The notes under the pieces were generated by a model. That model did not search any database and was not told where the DNA came from. It worked only from the letters and a program-made list of their open reading frames with translations. From Blastomonas ursincola (lineage in GTDB: Bacteria; Pseudomonadota; Alphaproteobacteria; Sphingomonadales; Sphingomonadaceae): 64,000 bases of DNA. Of the stretch, positions 56,876-64,000 are shown in pieces. Position 1 is the first letter of the stretch, and each line of letters begins with the position of its first letter. Position numbers and translations under genes: made by a program. The DNA is taken from contig NZ_VDES01000001.1 in assembly GCF_013607875.1 (NCBI RefSeq), positions 124,001 through 188,000 of the forward strand, in the 5' to 3' direction.

Positions 56876-59362
56876 TCAGAAGAAGAAGCGCGCCGATGCG
56901 GAGATCGAACGGCCGAAAAGCGGCCGCGCCATCACCACGCCGGATGCCGGGATCGCTCCTTCGGAAATTCCGGTGATCGCGCGCTCGTTCAGCACGTTGT
57001 TGGCGTTGATGCTGAGCTCCAGCCGCTCCATCGGACGGACCTGAGCGAACAGGCCAACCGTGGTGTAGCCCGGCATGCGCAGCTGGTTGACGTCCTGGCT
57101 GAAGCTGTCGGTCACCCCGATGATGTTGGCACCGACAGTGAACAGGTCGGTGTCGAATTGCGGCGTAACCCCGAACAGCAGCTTGGGCTGGTTGCGCGGG
57201 ATGTTGCCCACCAGGGCCGGATTCTCGGCGCTCTTGATTTCCGCTTCGGTATAGGTCGCGTGCGCCGTGATGCTGAACGGACCGCGGCGGAAACCGCCCT
57301 CGAATTCGAGACCATAGGCCTCGTAGCCGCGCGTGACCGAGAGCAGCTCGAGCTGGCCCGTGGCGGGATTGGTCAGGATCTGCGAGTTGGTATCGTCGGT
57401 CTTGGCGTGGAAGCCCGTCAGATTGAGGACCAGGCCATCCTTGCGGTATTTCAGCCCGATCTCCGCCTGACGCACACTGTCATCGCCTGCCGCCGGGTTC
57501 AGCAGCCCGCCGGTTGTCGGGCTGATGGCCGAGGTAAACAGGATCTTGTCCGCAGCCGCGCGGCCACCCAGGCTGTAACGGGCAAACATCGCAAAAGGCT
57601 CGGCGATGCGATAGTTCACGCTGACCGAATAAGACAGATAGTCGTGGCTGTAACGGACCGGCTGGGTCACGCCAACAGGGACGAAAGACACCAGGCGCTC
57701 GGGTGCCGAAATGACGCCGTTGCCGTTCATGTCGAAGGTGCGGACACCGCTGTCGTTCATCGCATTGCCCCGCGCCCGGCTGTTATCCCAGCGCACCGAG
57801 GCACCGATAGCGATCTTGCCCTTGGCAAAGTTGACCGAGGCAAAGGGTGCAGTGGTCTGATAGGTCACGGCATTGTCGCGGATGTTGCCCGCAGCGCCCG
57901 GGCCACCGAAATTGCGATAGCCGCCATCGGTGACCAGAGCGCCTGCCGCAGTGACGAGGTCGAGCGGCACCGCCTGGCCTCCCCCCACAACGTCCTGGAA
58001 GAACGTGGCAAAGCCGATTTCGGAGATGAACTTCTGGTTCGAACGATACAGGCCCGCGGTGGTCGTCAGATCGCCACCAGCGACGGGCCAGACCCGGCTG
58101 ATGCGCAGATCGTTGGTCATGTTGCTGACATCAGGCGCGTCATTGTCGGAGAAAAACGACAGGGCGACCAGGCCATTGCCGCCCGCAGCGCTGAACGGCT
58201 GCCCGGCACGCGGTCCGGATGCATAGCGGAACGCTCCGCCAGCGCCGCCAAAGCGCGAGGCAAACTGCGCAGCCGGCGCTGCCGAAGAGACGACAAGCGT
58301 GGTGTTGCGCGTCGATTGATCGGCGTAACGGAAGCGGTTGGTGACGGTCCAGTCACCCAGGCTGAACTGCGCTTCGAAGCCGAGCGTCTTGGCATTCGCC
58401 TCGACACCGTTGGTGAAATTGCGGCGACGGACCTGACCCGACGAGCCGAGCGTCAGCACGACCGGCAGCGTCGGCGAAAGCAGCGAATCGGTGCGGCTGC
58501 TGACCCCGGCAGGATCGCGGAACGAAGGATCGGCATTGGTGCCGGTCACCAGCAGCGGGGTGCCGGTAAAGGTCGGTACGCGGTCGTCGAGCAGCTTGCC
58601 ATAAACGCGGATATAGCCGCCATCGAACTGCTTGGTGACGTTGAACTTCACCTGACCGCCGCGCGCGGCGTTGAAACCGGTTTCACGGATTCCCTCGCCC
58701 TCACGGTAAAAACCGCCGACATGGAAGCGCCAGCCATCGCCCAGCTGGCCACCATAGTCGAAATCGGTGCGATAGCTTTCGAAGTCGACACCCACCGTCG
58801 CCATCACCGACCCGCCTTCGACCTCTCCGGTCTTCGAGATGAGGTTGATGACGCCGCCCGGCGCGTTCGAGGCGAAGGTCGAGGCCGATCCGCCGCGGAT
58901 CGATTCGACCTGGCCGACATTGAAATCGGCGCGGACGAAGATATCGGGCGTCAGGCGCATCAGATCGCCGAATTCCATCACCGGAAGGCCATCTTCCTGG
59001 ATCTGGATGTACTTGCTGGCACCATTGACCATCGGCAGCCCGCGGACGGTATAGTTGTTCTGCGCCTCGCCGGCCGCAGCCTCGACGCGGATCCCCGGAA
59101 TGTTGCGGAAAAGCTCGGCCAGCGACCGCGGCGCCAGGCGAACGATGTCGTTCTCCTTGATCGCGCTGGTCGACGTGGCGCTGTTCAGACGGTCGCGGCC
59201 GCGCGCCACGCCCGTGGTAACGACATCGCCTTCATCGACCGTGCGGCTGGCCTCCCAGGCAGTTTGCGGCTTGTCTTCCTGCGCCGCCACCGGCGCTGCA
59301 AACGCAGCAACGATCGCGACAGTCGATGCACAGCTATAGATTGCAGTAGTAAGAGATTTCAC
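56876..59362 (-). CDS. TonB-dependent receptor, copy 2 of a tandem pair
   Basis: Also 828 residues, GTG start behind GGGGGG. Signal peptide (cleavage after PVAAQ), N-terminal [20 protein letters not shown], plug [20 protein letters not shown] and [20 protein letters not shown], barrel ending [10 protein letters not shown]. Equal length and long identical stretches with the gene at 54122 show a tandem duplication. Diverged loops could give different ligands. It is transcribed leftward and its sister follows after 267 bases, which contain no gene and no obvious terminator. The upstream region (59363-59866) is AT-rich. Confidence 0.9.
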   Translation of the reverse strand: MKSLTTAIYSCASTVAIVAAFAAPVAAQEDKPQTAWEASRTVDEGDVVTTGVARGRDRLNSATSTSAIKENDIVRLAPRSLAELFRNIPGIRVEAAAGEAQNNYTVRGLPMVNGASKYIQIQEDGLPVMEFGDLMRLTPDIFVRADFNVGQVESIRGGSASTFASNAPGGVINLISKTGEVEGGSVMATVGVDFESYRTDFDYGGQLGDGWRFHVGGFYREGEGIRETGFNAARGGQVKFNVTKQFDGGYIRVYGKLLDDRVPTFTGTPLLVTGTNADPSFRDPAGVSSRTDSLLSPTLPVVLTLGSSGQVRRRNFTNGVEANAKTLGFEAQFSLGDWTVTNRFRYADQSTRNTTLVVSSAAPAAQFASRFGGAGGAFRYASGPRAGQPFSAAGGNGLVALSFFSDNDAPDVSNMTNDLRISRVWPVAGGDLTTTAGLYRSNQKFISEIGFATFFQDVVGGGQAVPLDLVTAAGALVTDGGYRNFGGPGAAGNIRDNAVTYQTTAPFASVNFAKGKIAIGASVRWDNSRARGNAMNDSGVRTFDMNGNGVISAPERLVSFVPVGVTQPVRYSHDYLSYSVSVNYRIAEPFAMFARYSLGGRAAADKILFTSAISPTTGGLLNPAAGDDSVRQAEIGLKYRKDGLVLNLTGFHAKTDDTNSQILTNPATGQLELLSVTRGYEAYGLEFEGGFRRGPFSITAHATYTEAEIKSAENPALVGNIPRNQPKLLFGVTPQFDTDLFTVGANIIGVTDSFSQDVNQLRMPGYTTVGLFAQVRPMERLELSINANNVLNERAITGISEGAIPASGVVMARPLFGRSISASARFFF

Positions 59363-59866
59363 TTTGAGCCCCCCAAAACTATTGGATGGGCCAGCGGTTA
59401 GGTTTGCATGCTTAAAGCAAAGTTAAACGCACTGCGCTCAGCGAATACTTGCCCTTTCCCTCTTTTTAAGCTTGAAACATAGCCCAGAAATGGGGGGAAA
59501 GTGGCTCAAATCCAACGGTTCGCCCGATACTGACCCTCTGATCGCTCGCCCCGCAATGTTTGTATGCGAACCTTTGCATAAAATATAACGTGTTGATTTT
59601 TCGATATTTGCAATTATTGCGATCATGATTGCAAAATTAGCAAGAATGGGCAATTTGGCGCCGCCTTATCGGTCTCGATGCCCTTGCCCTGCTGACCGCG
59701 CTCCGATTCGCCGGGCCTCGACCAGCCAATCAACGATTCGCATTATGCCGAACAGGTCAAGTCGTGACGCGCCATCCCGACTTTGTTAACCACTTGTTTA
59801 CGCTGATTACCTAGCCAGTTGGACGGGGGTCGGGAGTGTTTGCCGACTTGTTCGTTGGCGAGAATC
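59363..59866. other. About 500-base AT-rich control region between divergent genes
   Basis: No gene is supported. The region contains TTTGCAT-type motifs (around 59401 and 59573) and a nested palindrome TTTGCAAT...ATTGCAAA (59607-59635) enclosing ATCATGAT. The base composition is clearly richer in A and T than the rest of the window, as expected for promoters of the receptor gene and of the DUF2332 gene. Confidence 0.55.
59607..59635. promoter_or_regulatory. Nested palindrome upstream of the tandem TonB receptors
   Basis: TTTGCAAT and ATTGCAAA are 8-bp inverted arms, with ATCATGAT inside. It is a likely regulator-binding site in the divergent region, though its regulator is unknown. Confidence 0.45.
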
Positions 59867-60982
59867 ATGTCTGCACTCATTTCCAAAGAGAATATCGCCG
59901 GAACGACGCACCCGCCGCGGGCCAAGGCATCTCCGATAACACCTATCGCGCCCTTGGCACTGGCACCCGTACATGCAGAGCTGTCGCGTCAGGCTGCCGT
60001 CTGCCGGAGCCTAGGGTCGGACTTCGTCGCCCGCGTTCTCGAGGCCGCCGAACGCCAGCTTTCCCATGCCCCGATGACCGAAGCGGTCATCGCGACCTGG
60101 CCGGGCGACCGCGCCGCAGCGGCGCTCGCCATGCGGCTGAACGGCGCGCTCCACGCTGTGGCCCGGCGCGGCACCGTCCCCGAGCTCAGCGCATTGTACC
60201 GGGGCGAACATGCCGATTTCGATCGCGCCCTGGCGATTGGGCTGGCGCATTCCGACGCATTCATTCTGCAATGGCTGCGCGATCCGACCCAGACCAACGA
60301 AGTCGGCCGCTCCGCCGCCCTCATGGCAGCGCTGATGGTGGCCGCAGACCGTTATGGCCTGCCGTTCGAATTGCTCGAATTGGGGACCAGTTGCGGCCTC
60401 AACCTCAATCTTGGCCGTTATGGTTTTGATCTGGGCGGAGTGAAGGCGGGCGACCCTGCGTCGGCGCTGCAAATCGCCCCCGAGTGGCGCGGCCCGCAAC
60501 CGGTCGCCGCGCCGGTCAGCATCCTGTCGGCCAGCGGGGCCGATCTGCACCCGCTCAACGCCCGCGATGCGGATAGCTGCGAAAGGCTACTGGCGTTCAT
60601 CTGGGCGGACCAACACCACCGCATCGCGCGGCTCGAGCATGCGCTCGATATCGCCCGCGCGCACCCGCCCCAAATCGAGGAAGCCGAGGCTCTCGACTGG
60701 ATCGCGCAGAAGCTGGCGGCACCGCAATCGGCCGACACCTGCCGTGTCGTCTTCCATTCGATGTTCCGCCAGTATCTGCCCGAGCCGCAGCGCGCACGCC
60801 TCGCGGAGATCATCGTGCAGTCGGGCCAGTTCGCGACCGAGCGTAAGCCGCTAGCGTGGATCAGCCTCGAATGGACGCCCGATCGCAGCGAGGTGCGGCT
60901 GTCGCTGACGTGCTGGCCAAGCGGTGAGCAGCGGTTCCTCGCGACCTGCCATCCCTATGGCGAGTGGATTCACTGGCGCTGA
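59867..60982 (+). CDS. DUF2332 family protein
   Basis: 371 residues, soluble. Conserved DUF2332 segments include SLGSDFVARVLEAAERQLSH, NEVGRSAALMAALMVAADRY then GLPFELLELGTSCGLNLNLG, and VFHSMFRQYLP. The LELGTSCGLNLNL stretch resembles a Rossmann-like nucleotide or S-adenosylmethionine-binding loop, and some annotate the family as methyltransferase-like; no activity is established to my knowledge. The ATG at 59867 is chosen over an in-frame start 16 codons upstream. The YkgJ-type gene follows 48 bases later. Confidence 0.85.
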   Translation: MSALISKENIAGTTHPPRAKASPITPIAPLALAPVHAELSRQAAVCRSLGSDFVARVLEAAERQLSHAPMTEAVIATWPGDRAAAALAMRLNGALHAVARRGTVPELSALYRGEHADFDRALAIGLAHSDAFILQWLRDPTQTNEVGRSAALMAALMVAADRYGLPFELLELGTSCGLNLNLGRYGFDLGGVKAGDPASALQIAPEWRGPQPVAAPVSILSASGADLHPLNARDADSCERLLAFIWADQHHRIARLEHALDIARAHPPQIEEAEALDWIAQKLAAPQSADTCRVVFHSMFRQYLPEPQRARLAEIIVQSGQFATERKPLAWISLEWTPDRSEVRLSLTCWPSGEQRFLATCHPYGEWIHWR

Positions 60983-61030
60983 TCGCCGGGCCGCTTGCAA
61001 TCATCCCCGCCGACCGTCACAGCTTTGCAT

Positions 61031-61585
61031 ATGGCGGACCCCACGGATCTTGAGACCCTGTTGCTGGGCCCGGTGCTGGCGAACCGCGAATGCGGTGGCT
61101 GCACGGCGTGCTGCGTGACGCTCAAGGTCGACACGCCCGATCTAGCAAAGGCTGCCGGCACGCCCTGCCCGCAGCTGACCGCCAACGGGTGCAGCATTCA
61201 TGCGGTGCGACCGACGATCTGCCGGACCTGGTTCTGCGCCTGGCGCAGGCTCGCCGCCTTGCCCGATGAAGCACGCCCCGATCGCTCGGGCCTGATCGTC
61301 TCGGTCAGTTTTCACCGCGAGGCGCGCCATCCATTCGAAGCCATTGCCCTCACCGTGCTGGCATTGCCCGGCAGCGATGCGATCGCCAGCGGCATGGCGG
61401 CACGGGTGCTCGACGCCATTTGCGATCGGCCGGTGGCGGTCTGGTTCAGCGACGGCAAGCGCAAGATGCTGATGCACCCCGAAGCCGATGTGGCAGAGCT
61501 GGTTCTGTCGGGCGATGAGCCACCACCCGAGCTTGCAGCAGAAGTGGCGGCCTGGCGGACCCAATATGCTGCCTTTCTTGCGTGA
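61031..61585 (+). CDS. YkgJ-family cysteine cluster protein
   Basis: 184 residues. The cysteine pattern CGGCTACCVTL, PCPQLTANGCSIHAVRPTIC and then WFCAW defines the YkgJ/CxxCxxCC family of putative metal-binding (zinc or Fe-S) proteins. The C-terminal half lacks cysteines. No function is established. The start at 61031 (MADPTDLETL) is preferred over one 12 codons upstream. It lies between DUF2332 and the sulfite dehydrogenase genes. Confidence 0.85.
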   Translation: MADPTDLETLLLGPVLANRECGGCTACCVTLKVDTPDLAKAAGTPCPQLTANGCSIHAVRPTICRTWFCAWRRLAALPDEARPDRSGLIVSVSFHREARHPFEAIALTVLALPGSDAIASGMAARVLDAICDRPVAVWFSDGKRKMLMHPEADVAELVLSGDEPPPELAAEVAAWRTQYAAFLA

Positions 61586-61667
61586 TCACAGGTTTCTGAC
61601 TAACGGTGGACATAGAGACACGATGGCGCGGCGATAGGCGCTGGCGCCATGGATCGGGGGAGCGGAG

Positions 61668-62867
61668 ATGAGCGGCATCGACCGGAGGTTTTTCGTGGCA
61701 GGTGCAGGCGCGGCCCTGCTGGGCGCGGTGGGCAAGTCTTCGGGTGGAACGCTCACCCTGCCCTTCGCCAATGGCAAGCGTCCGCTGGTGACGCTGCCCG
61801 GCAAGCGCGAGATGATCCTTTTGACCAGCCGCCCGCCGCAGCTGGAAACGCCGTTTTCCGTTTTCGACCAGGGCCTGCTCACGCCCAATGACGCGTTTTT
61901 CGTGCGATATCACCTGTCCGGCCTTCCCACCGAAATCGATCCACGCAGCTTCCGCCTCGCCATCGGCGGGCATGTCGAAACGCCGCTGCAACTGACGCTC
62001 GATTCGCTGCGCCGCGATTTTCCGGTGAGCGACATCGTTGCGGTCAACCAGTGTTCGGGCAATAGCCGCGGCTTCGTGACGCCGCGTGTCGCGGGCGGCC
62101 AGCTGGGCAATGGCGCGATGGGCAATGCGCGCTGGCAGGGCGTGGCGCTGAAGCATCTGCTCGCCAAGGCCGGAGTGCGCGCGGGCGCTGCGCAGGTCAC
62201 CTTCAACGGACTCGATAATCCGCCTGCCGATGGCGTGGCCGATTTCGTCAAGGCGCTCGATATCGATCATGCGCTCGATGGCGAGGTGATGGTCGCGTTC
62301 GCGATGAACGGCGAGGAACTGCCTTTCCTCAACGGTTATCCTCTGCGCCTGGTCGTGCCGGGCCATTTCGGCACCTATTGGGTCAAGCATCTCAGCGAGA
62401 TCACCGTCGTCGACAAGGAGTTCGACGGCTACTGGATGAAGACCGCCTATCGCATTCCCGACAATGACTGCCGCTGCGTCGAGCCGGGCACCAAGCCCGA
62501 CAAGACCGTACCGATCTCCCGGTTCAACGTCCGTTCGTTCCTGACCAGCCATCAGGATGGCGCGAAGGTCAGTGCAGGCCAGACGACTGAGCTGCGCGGT
62601 ATCGCCTTCAGCGGCGGCGATCCGATCAAGCGCGTGCTCGTTTCGCCCGATAACGGCAGGAACTGGCAGGAGGCAAAACTGGGTGAGGATCTGGGCCGCT
62701 ATTCGTTCCGCGAATGGAAGCTGGGGCTGAAGCTTGCGTCAGGTCGGCATGCCTTGCGCATTCGCGCCGAGACGGCAGGCGGCGAGACCCAGCCGATGGA
62801 GCCGCGCTGGCAGCCTGCGGGCTATATGCGCAATGTCGTCGAGACGACCAACGTGGAGGCCGTGTGA
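61668..62867 (+). CDS. sorA: SorA-type sulfite dehydrogenase, molybdopterin subunit
   Basis: 399 residues. A Tat signal (DRRFFVAGAGAALLG, residues 5-19) is followed by a sulfite-oxidase molybdopterin domain with the molybdenum-ligating Cys at about 129 (AVNQCSGNSRGF) and FRLAIGGHVETPLQLTLDSL. The C-terminal Mo-co dimerisation domain (KVSAGQTTELRGIAFSGGDP, PMEPRWQPAGY) completes it. It oxidises sulfite to sulfate in the periplasm and passes electrons to the cytochrome encoded next (TGATG overlap). It could instead be a related SoxC-like enzyme, but no sox genes are present. Confidence 0.9.
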   Translation: MSGIDRRFFVAGAGAALLGAVGKSSGGTLTLPFANGKRPLVTLPGKREMILLTSRPPQLETPFSVFDQGLLTPNDAFFVRYHLSGLPTEIDPRSFRLAIGGHVETPLQLTLDSLRRDFPVSDIVAVNQCSGNSRGFVTPRVAGGQLGNGAMGNARWQGVALKHLLAKAGVRAGAAQVTFNGLDNPPADGVADFVKALDIDHALDGEVMVAFAMNGEELPFLNGYPLRLVVPGHFGTYWVKHLSEITVVDKEFDGYWMKTAYRIPDNDCRCVEPGTKPDKTVPISRFNVRSFLTSHQDGAKVSAGQTTELRGIAFSGGDPIKRVLVSPDNGRNWQEAKLGEDLGRYSFREWKLGLKLASGRHALRIRAETAGGETQPMEPRWQPAGYMRNVVETTNVEAV

Positions 62868-63226
62868 TGAACGCCAAGGGAGTGATCATCGGAATTGGCC
62901 TGCTTGCGGTAACCGCTGGCGGCGCGACCTGGGCGCTGATGGATCGCGACGCAGGGCCGGATATCGTCGCCGCGCGGATGGAGCCGGTCAGCTTTCAGCT
63001 GCCCGAAGAGGCAATTCCCGCCGAGTTGTCCGACGCCGGTGCCGAGATCGTCGTCAACAACTGCACCGCGTGCCACAGCCTGGAATATGTCACCACCCAG
63101 CCGCGCGGCATGGGCGAGAAATTCTGGCACGACGAGGTGACCAAGATGGTCAAGGTCTATGGCGCGCCGGTCGCGCCGGGCGATGCCGAAGCGATCGCCA
63201 AGCTGCTCGCTGAACGGTTCGGCTAG
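62867..63226 (+). CDS. sorB: SorB-type c-type cytochrome partner
   Basis: 119 residues: N-terminal signal/anchor helix (about 6-25) and one haem-binding motif CTACH (Cys66, Cys69, His70) in GAEIVVNNCTACHSLEYVTT. A Met in RGMGEKFW is the likely axial ligand. It accepts electrons from the sulfite dehydrogenase and feeds cytochrome c or the oxidase. The ATG shares a base with the upstream stop. Its TAG stop overlaps the stop of the convergent gene within CTAG. Confidence 0.9.
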   Translation: MNAKGVIIGIGLLAVTAGGATWALMDRDAGPDIVAARMEPVSFQLPEEAIPAELSDAGAEIVVNNCTACHSLEYVTTQPRGMGEKFWHDEVTKMVKVYGAPVAPGDAEAIAKLLAERFG

Positions 63227-64000
63227 AAGAGAAGGATCACCACGGCGAACGAGGCCGCAAGGCTGGTCAAAGTCGCGATCAGCACCGGTATCGCGGGGCG
63301 GATTCCGGTTTCCATCAACAAGTCCATGCGGCTGCGCATCGCGGTCGCGATCACCGCGATCAGCAGCAGCCCCTTGGACAGGCTGAGCGCCGAGTCGCGC
63401 ACCGGATCGGGCATGGCCACCAGCGAATTGACCAGCACCACGCCGAAGAACGCGACGATGAACCAGGGCAGCGCCAAACGCTTCCACAAGGGGCTGCCCT
63501 CGGCCTGATCGGCATTGCCGATGGCAAGGCCGGTGATGATGACGACGGGGGCGAGCATCGCGACGCGCGAAAGCTTGACGATCGCGGCATAGCTTCCCGC
63601 GCTTTCGGAAAACGCATAGCCGCCCCCGATCGCCTGCGCGACGTCATGGATCGACGCGCCGATCAGGAACCCGGCCTGCTGGTCGGTCAGCTGCAGATAT
63701 TCGGCAAGGATCGGATAGAGCGACATGGCCAGCGCGCTGAACAGCGAGACCACGACCAGGGTGATCGCGAATTGCGACTGGTTCAATCGCTCGCGCCCGA
63801 TAATGCCGTAGAGCGCCATCGCCGCGCTCGCGCCGCAGATCGCGGTCGCTCCGCCCGCCAGGATGCCGGTATAGTTGGACTGGCCAACCAGCCGCGCGCC
63901 GAGGATACCTGCCAGGAACGTGACGGTCATGATCGCCGCGAGCGCGGCAAAGGGCTGCACGCCCAGCGAGCCGATCTGCTCGAACGTCACCTGCAGCCCC
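63223..64000 (-). CDS. YeiH/UPF0324-family putative sulfate exporter (N-terminus beyond window)
   Basis: At least 259 residues with about eight membrane helices; the frame stays open at the window edge. The family signature NYTGILAGGATAICGASAAM is followed by LIGASIHDVAQAIGGGYAFS and KLSRVAMLAPVVI. UPF0324/YeiH proteins are putative sulfate exporters often found near sulfonate-degradation or sulfite-oxidation genes, as here next to SorAB, where they could remove the sulfate produced. Roughly 70 residues are probably missing. A GTG at 63990 exists but is internal. Confidence 0.88.
   Translation of the reverse strand, partial: GLQVTFEQIGSLGVQPFAALAAIMTVTFLAGILGARLVGQSNYTGILAGGATAICGASAAMALYGIIGRERLNQSQFAITLVVVSLFSALAMSLYPILAEYLQLTDQQAGFLIGASIHDVAQAIGGGYAFSESAGSYAAIVKLSRVAMLAPVVIITGLAIGNADQAEGSPLWKRLALPWFIVAFFGVVLVNSLVAMPDPVRDSALSLSKGLLLIAVIATAMRSRMDLLMETGIRPAIPVLIATLTSLAASFAVVILLF

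Noticed and set aside
57158-59401. A plus-strand open frame of about 747 codons opposite TonB receptor copy 2
   Set aside because: Its composition and domain-less sequence match those of the antisense frame over copy 1; the duplication of the receptor simply duplicates the antisense frame.
59438-59653. A minus-strand frame of about 71 codons in the AT-rich region before the DUF2332 gene
   Set aside because: No ribosome site and codon use unlike the neighbours; the region is better explained as promoter DNA with palindromes.

Overview
This window is high-GC chromosomal DNA from an alphaproteobacterium, most likely a member of the Sphingomonadales. The grounds are several very large TonB-dependent receptors, HWE-type two-component signalling, a periplasmic-style glucuronide cluster whose mannonate dehydratase carries every catalytic residue of the Novosphingobium aromaticivorans enzyme, and codon use strongly biased to GC in third positions. 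No transposase, integrase, CRISPR array or phage gene was seen. Genes are truncated at both window edges (pspF at the left, a YeiH-type exporter at the right).

Layout. 1-4777: a phage-shock (Psp) envelope-stress locus. pspF is divergent from a sigma-54 promoter, which drives a 66-codon leader gene, pspA, pspB, pspC and then six small genes in tandem. Each of the six encodes one membrane helix plus a short coiled coil that resembles the tails of PspB and PspC. 4829-9864: housekeeping genes (sufE, hslO, queC, lipB, a lipoprotein, membrane proteins) with intergenic palindromic repeats. 9929-12518: an exported peroxiredoxin, an acyl-CoA carboxyltransferase and a small unknown protein. 12532-18744 (minus): a six-gene operon DUF4129-DUF4350-MoxR-DUF58-SpoIIM-RDD. 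18866-31900: mixed metabolism and signalling (acyl-CoA ligase, Crp-type regulator, HWE kinase and a lone receiver, DUF885 peptidase-like protein, acyltransferase, DUF1295 protein, DmeF-type metal exporter, TyrS, PilZ). 31904-39769: mutL, then the rod-shape operon mreB-mreC-mreD-mrdA-rodA, then tRNA-Lys(CTT).

40261-51743: a hexuronate utilisation locus. A secreted GH2 enzyme is followed by an ExuT-like transporter, a divergent manD, a GntR/FCD regulator with uxaC and uxuB, and a TonB-dependent receptor. Together these would take up a glucuronide, release glucuronate, carry it in and convert it through fructuronate and mannonate to 2-keto-3-deoxygluconate. TTGGT-N3-ACCAA-like palindromes lie upstream of the GH2, manD, regulator and receptor genes and probably define a single regulon.

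52189-59362: a chemoreceptor ending in a CheR/CheB-type xWxxF tail, and two near-duplicate 828-residue TonB-dependent receptors. 59867-64000: DUF2332 and YkgJ-type proteins, a SorA/SorB-type sulfite dehydrogenase pair, and a convergent YeiH-family putative sulfate exporter. The most interesting find is the expanded Psp operon, which looks like a family of interchangeable PspB/PspC-like coiled-coil membrane partners under one sigma-54 promoter.
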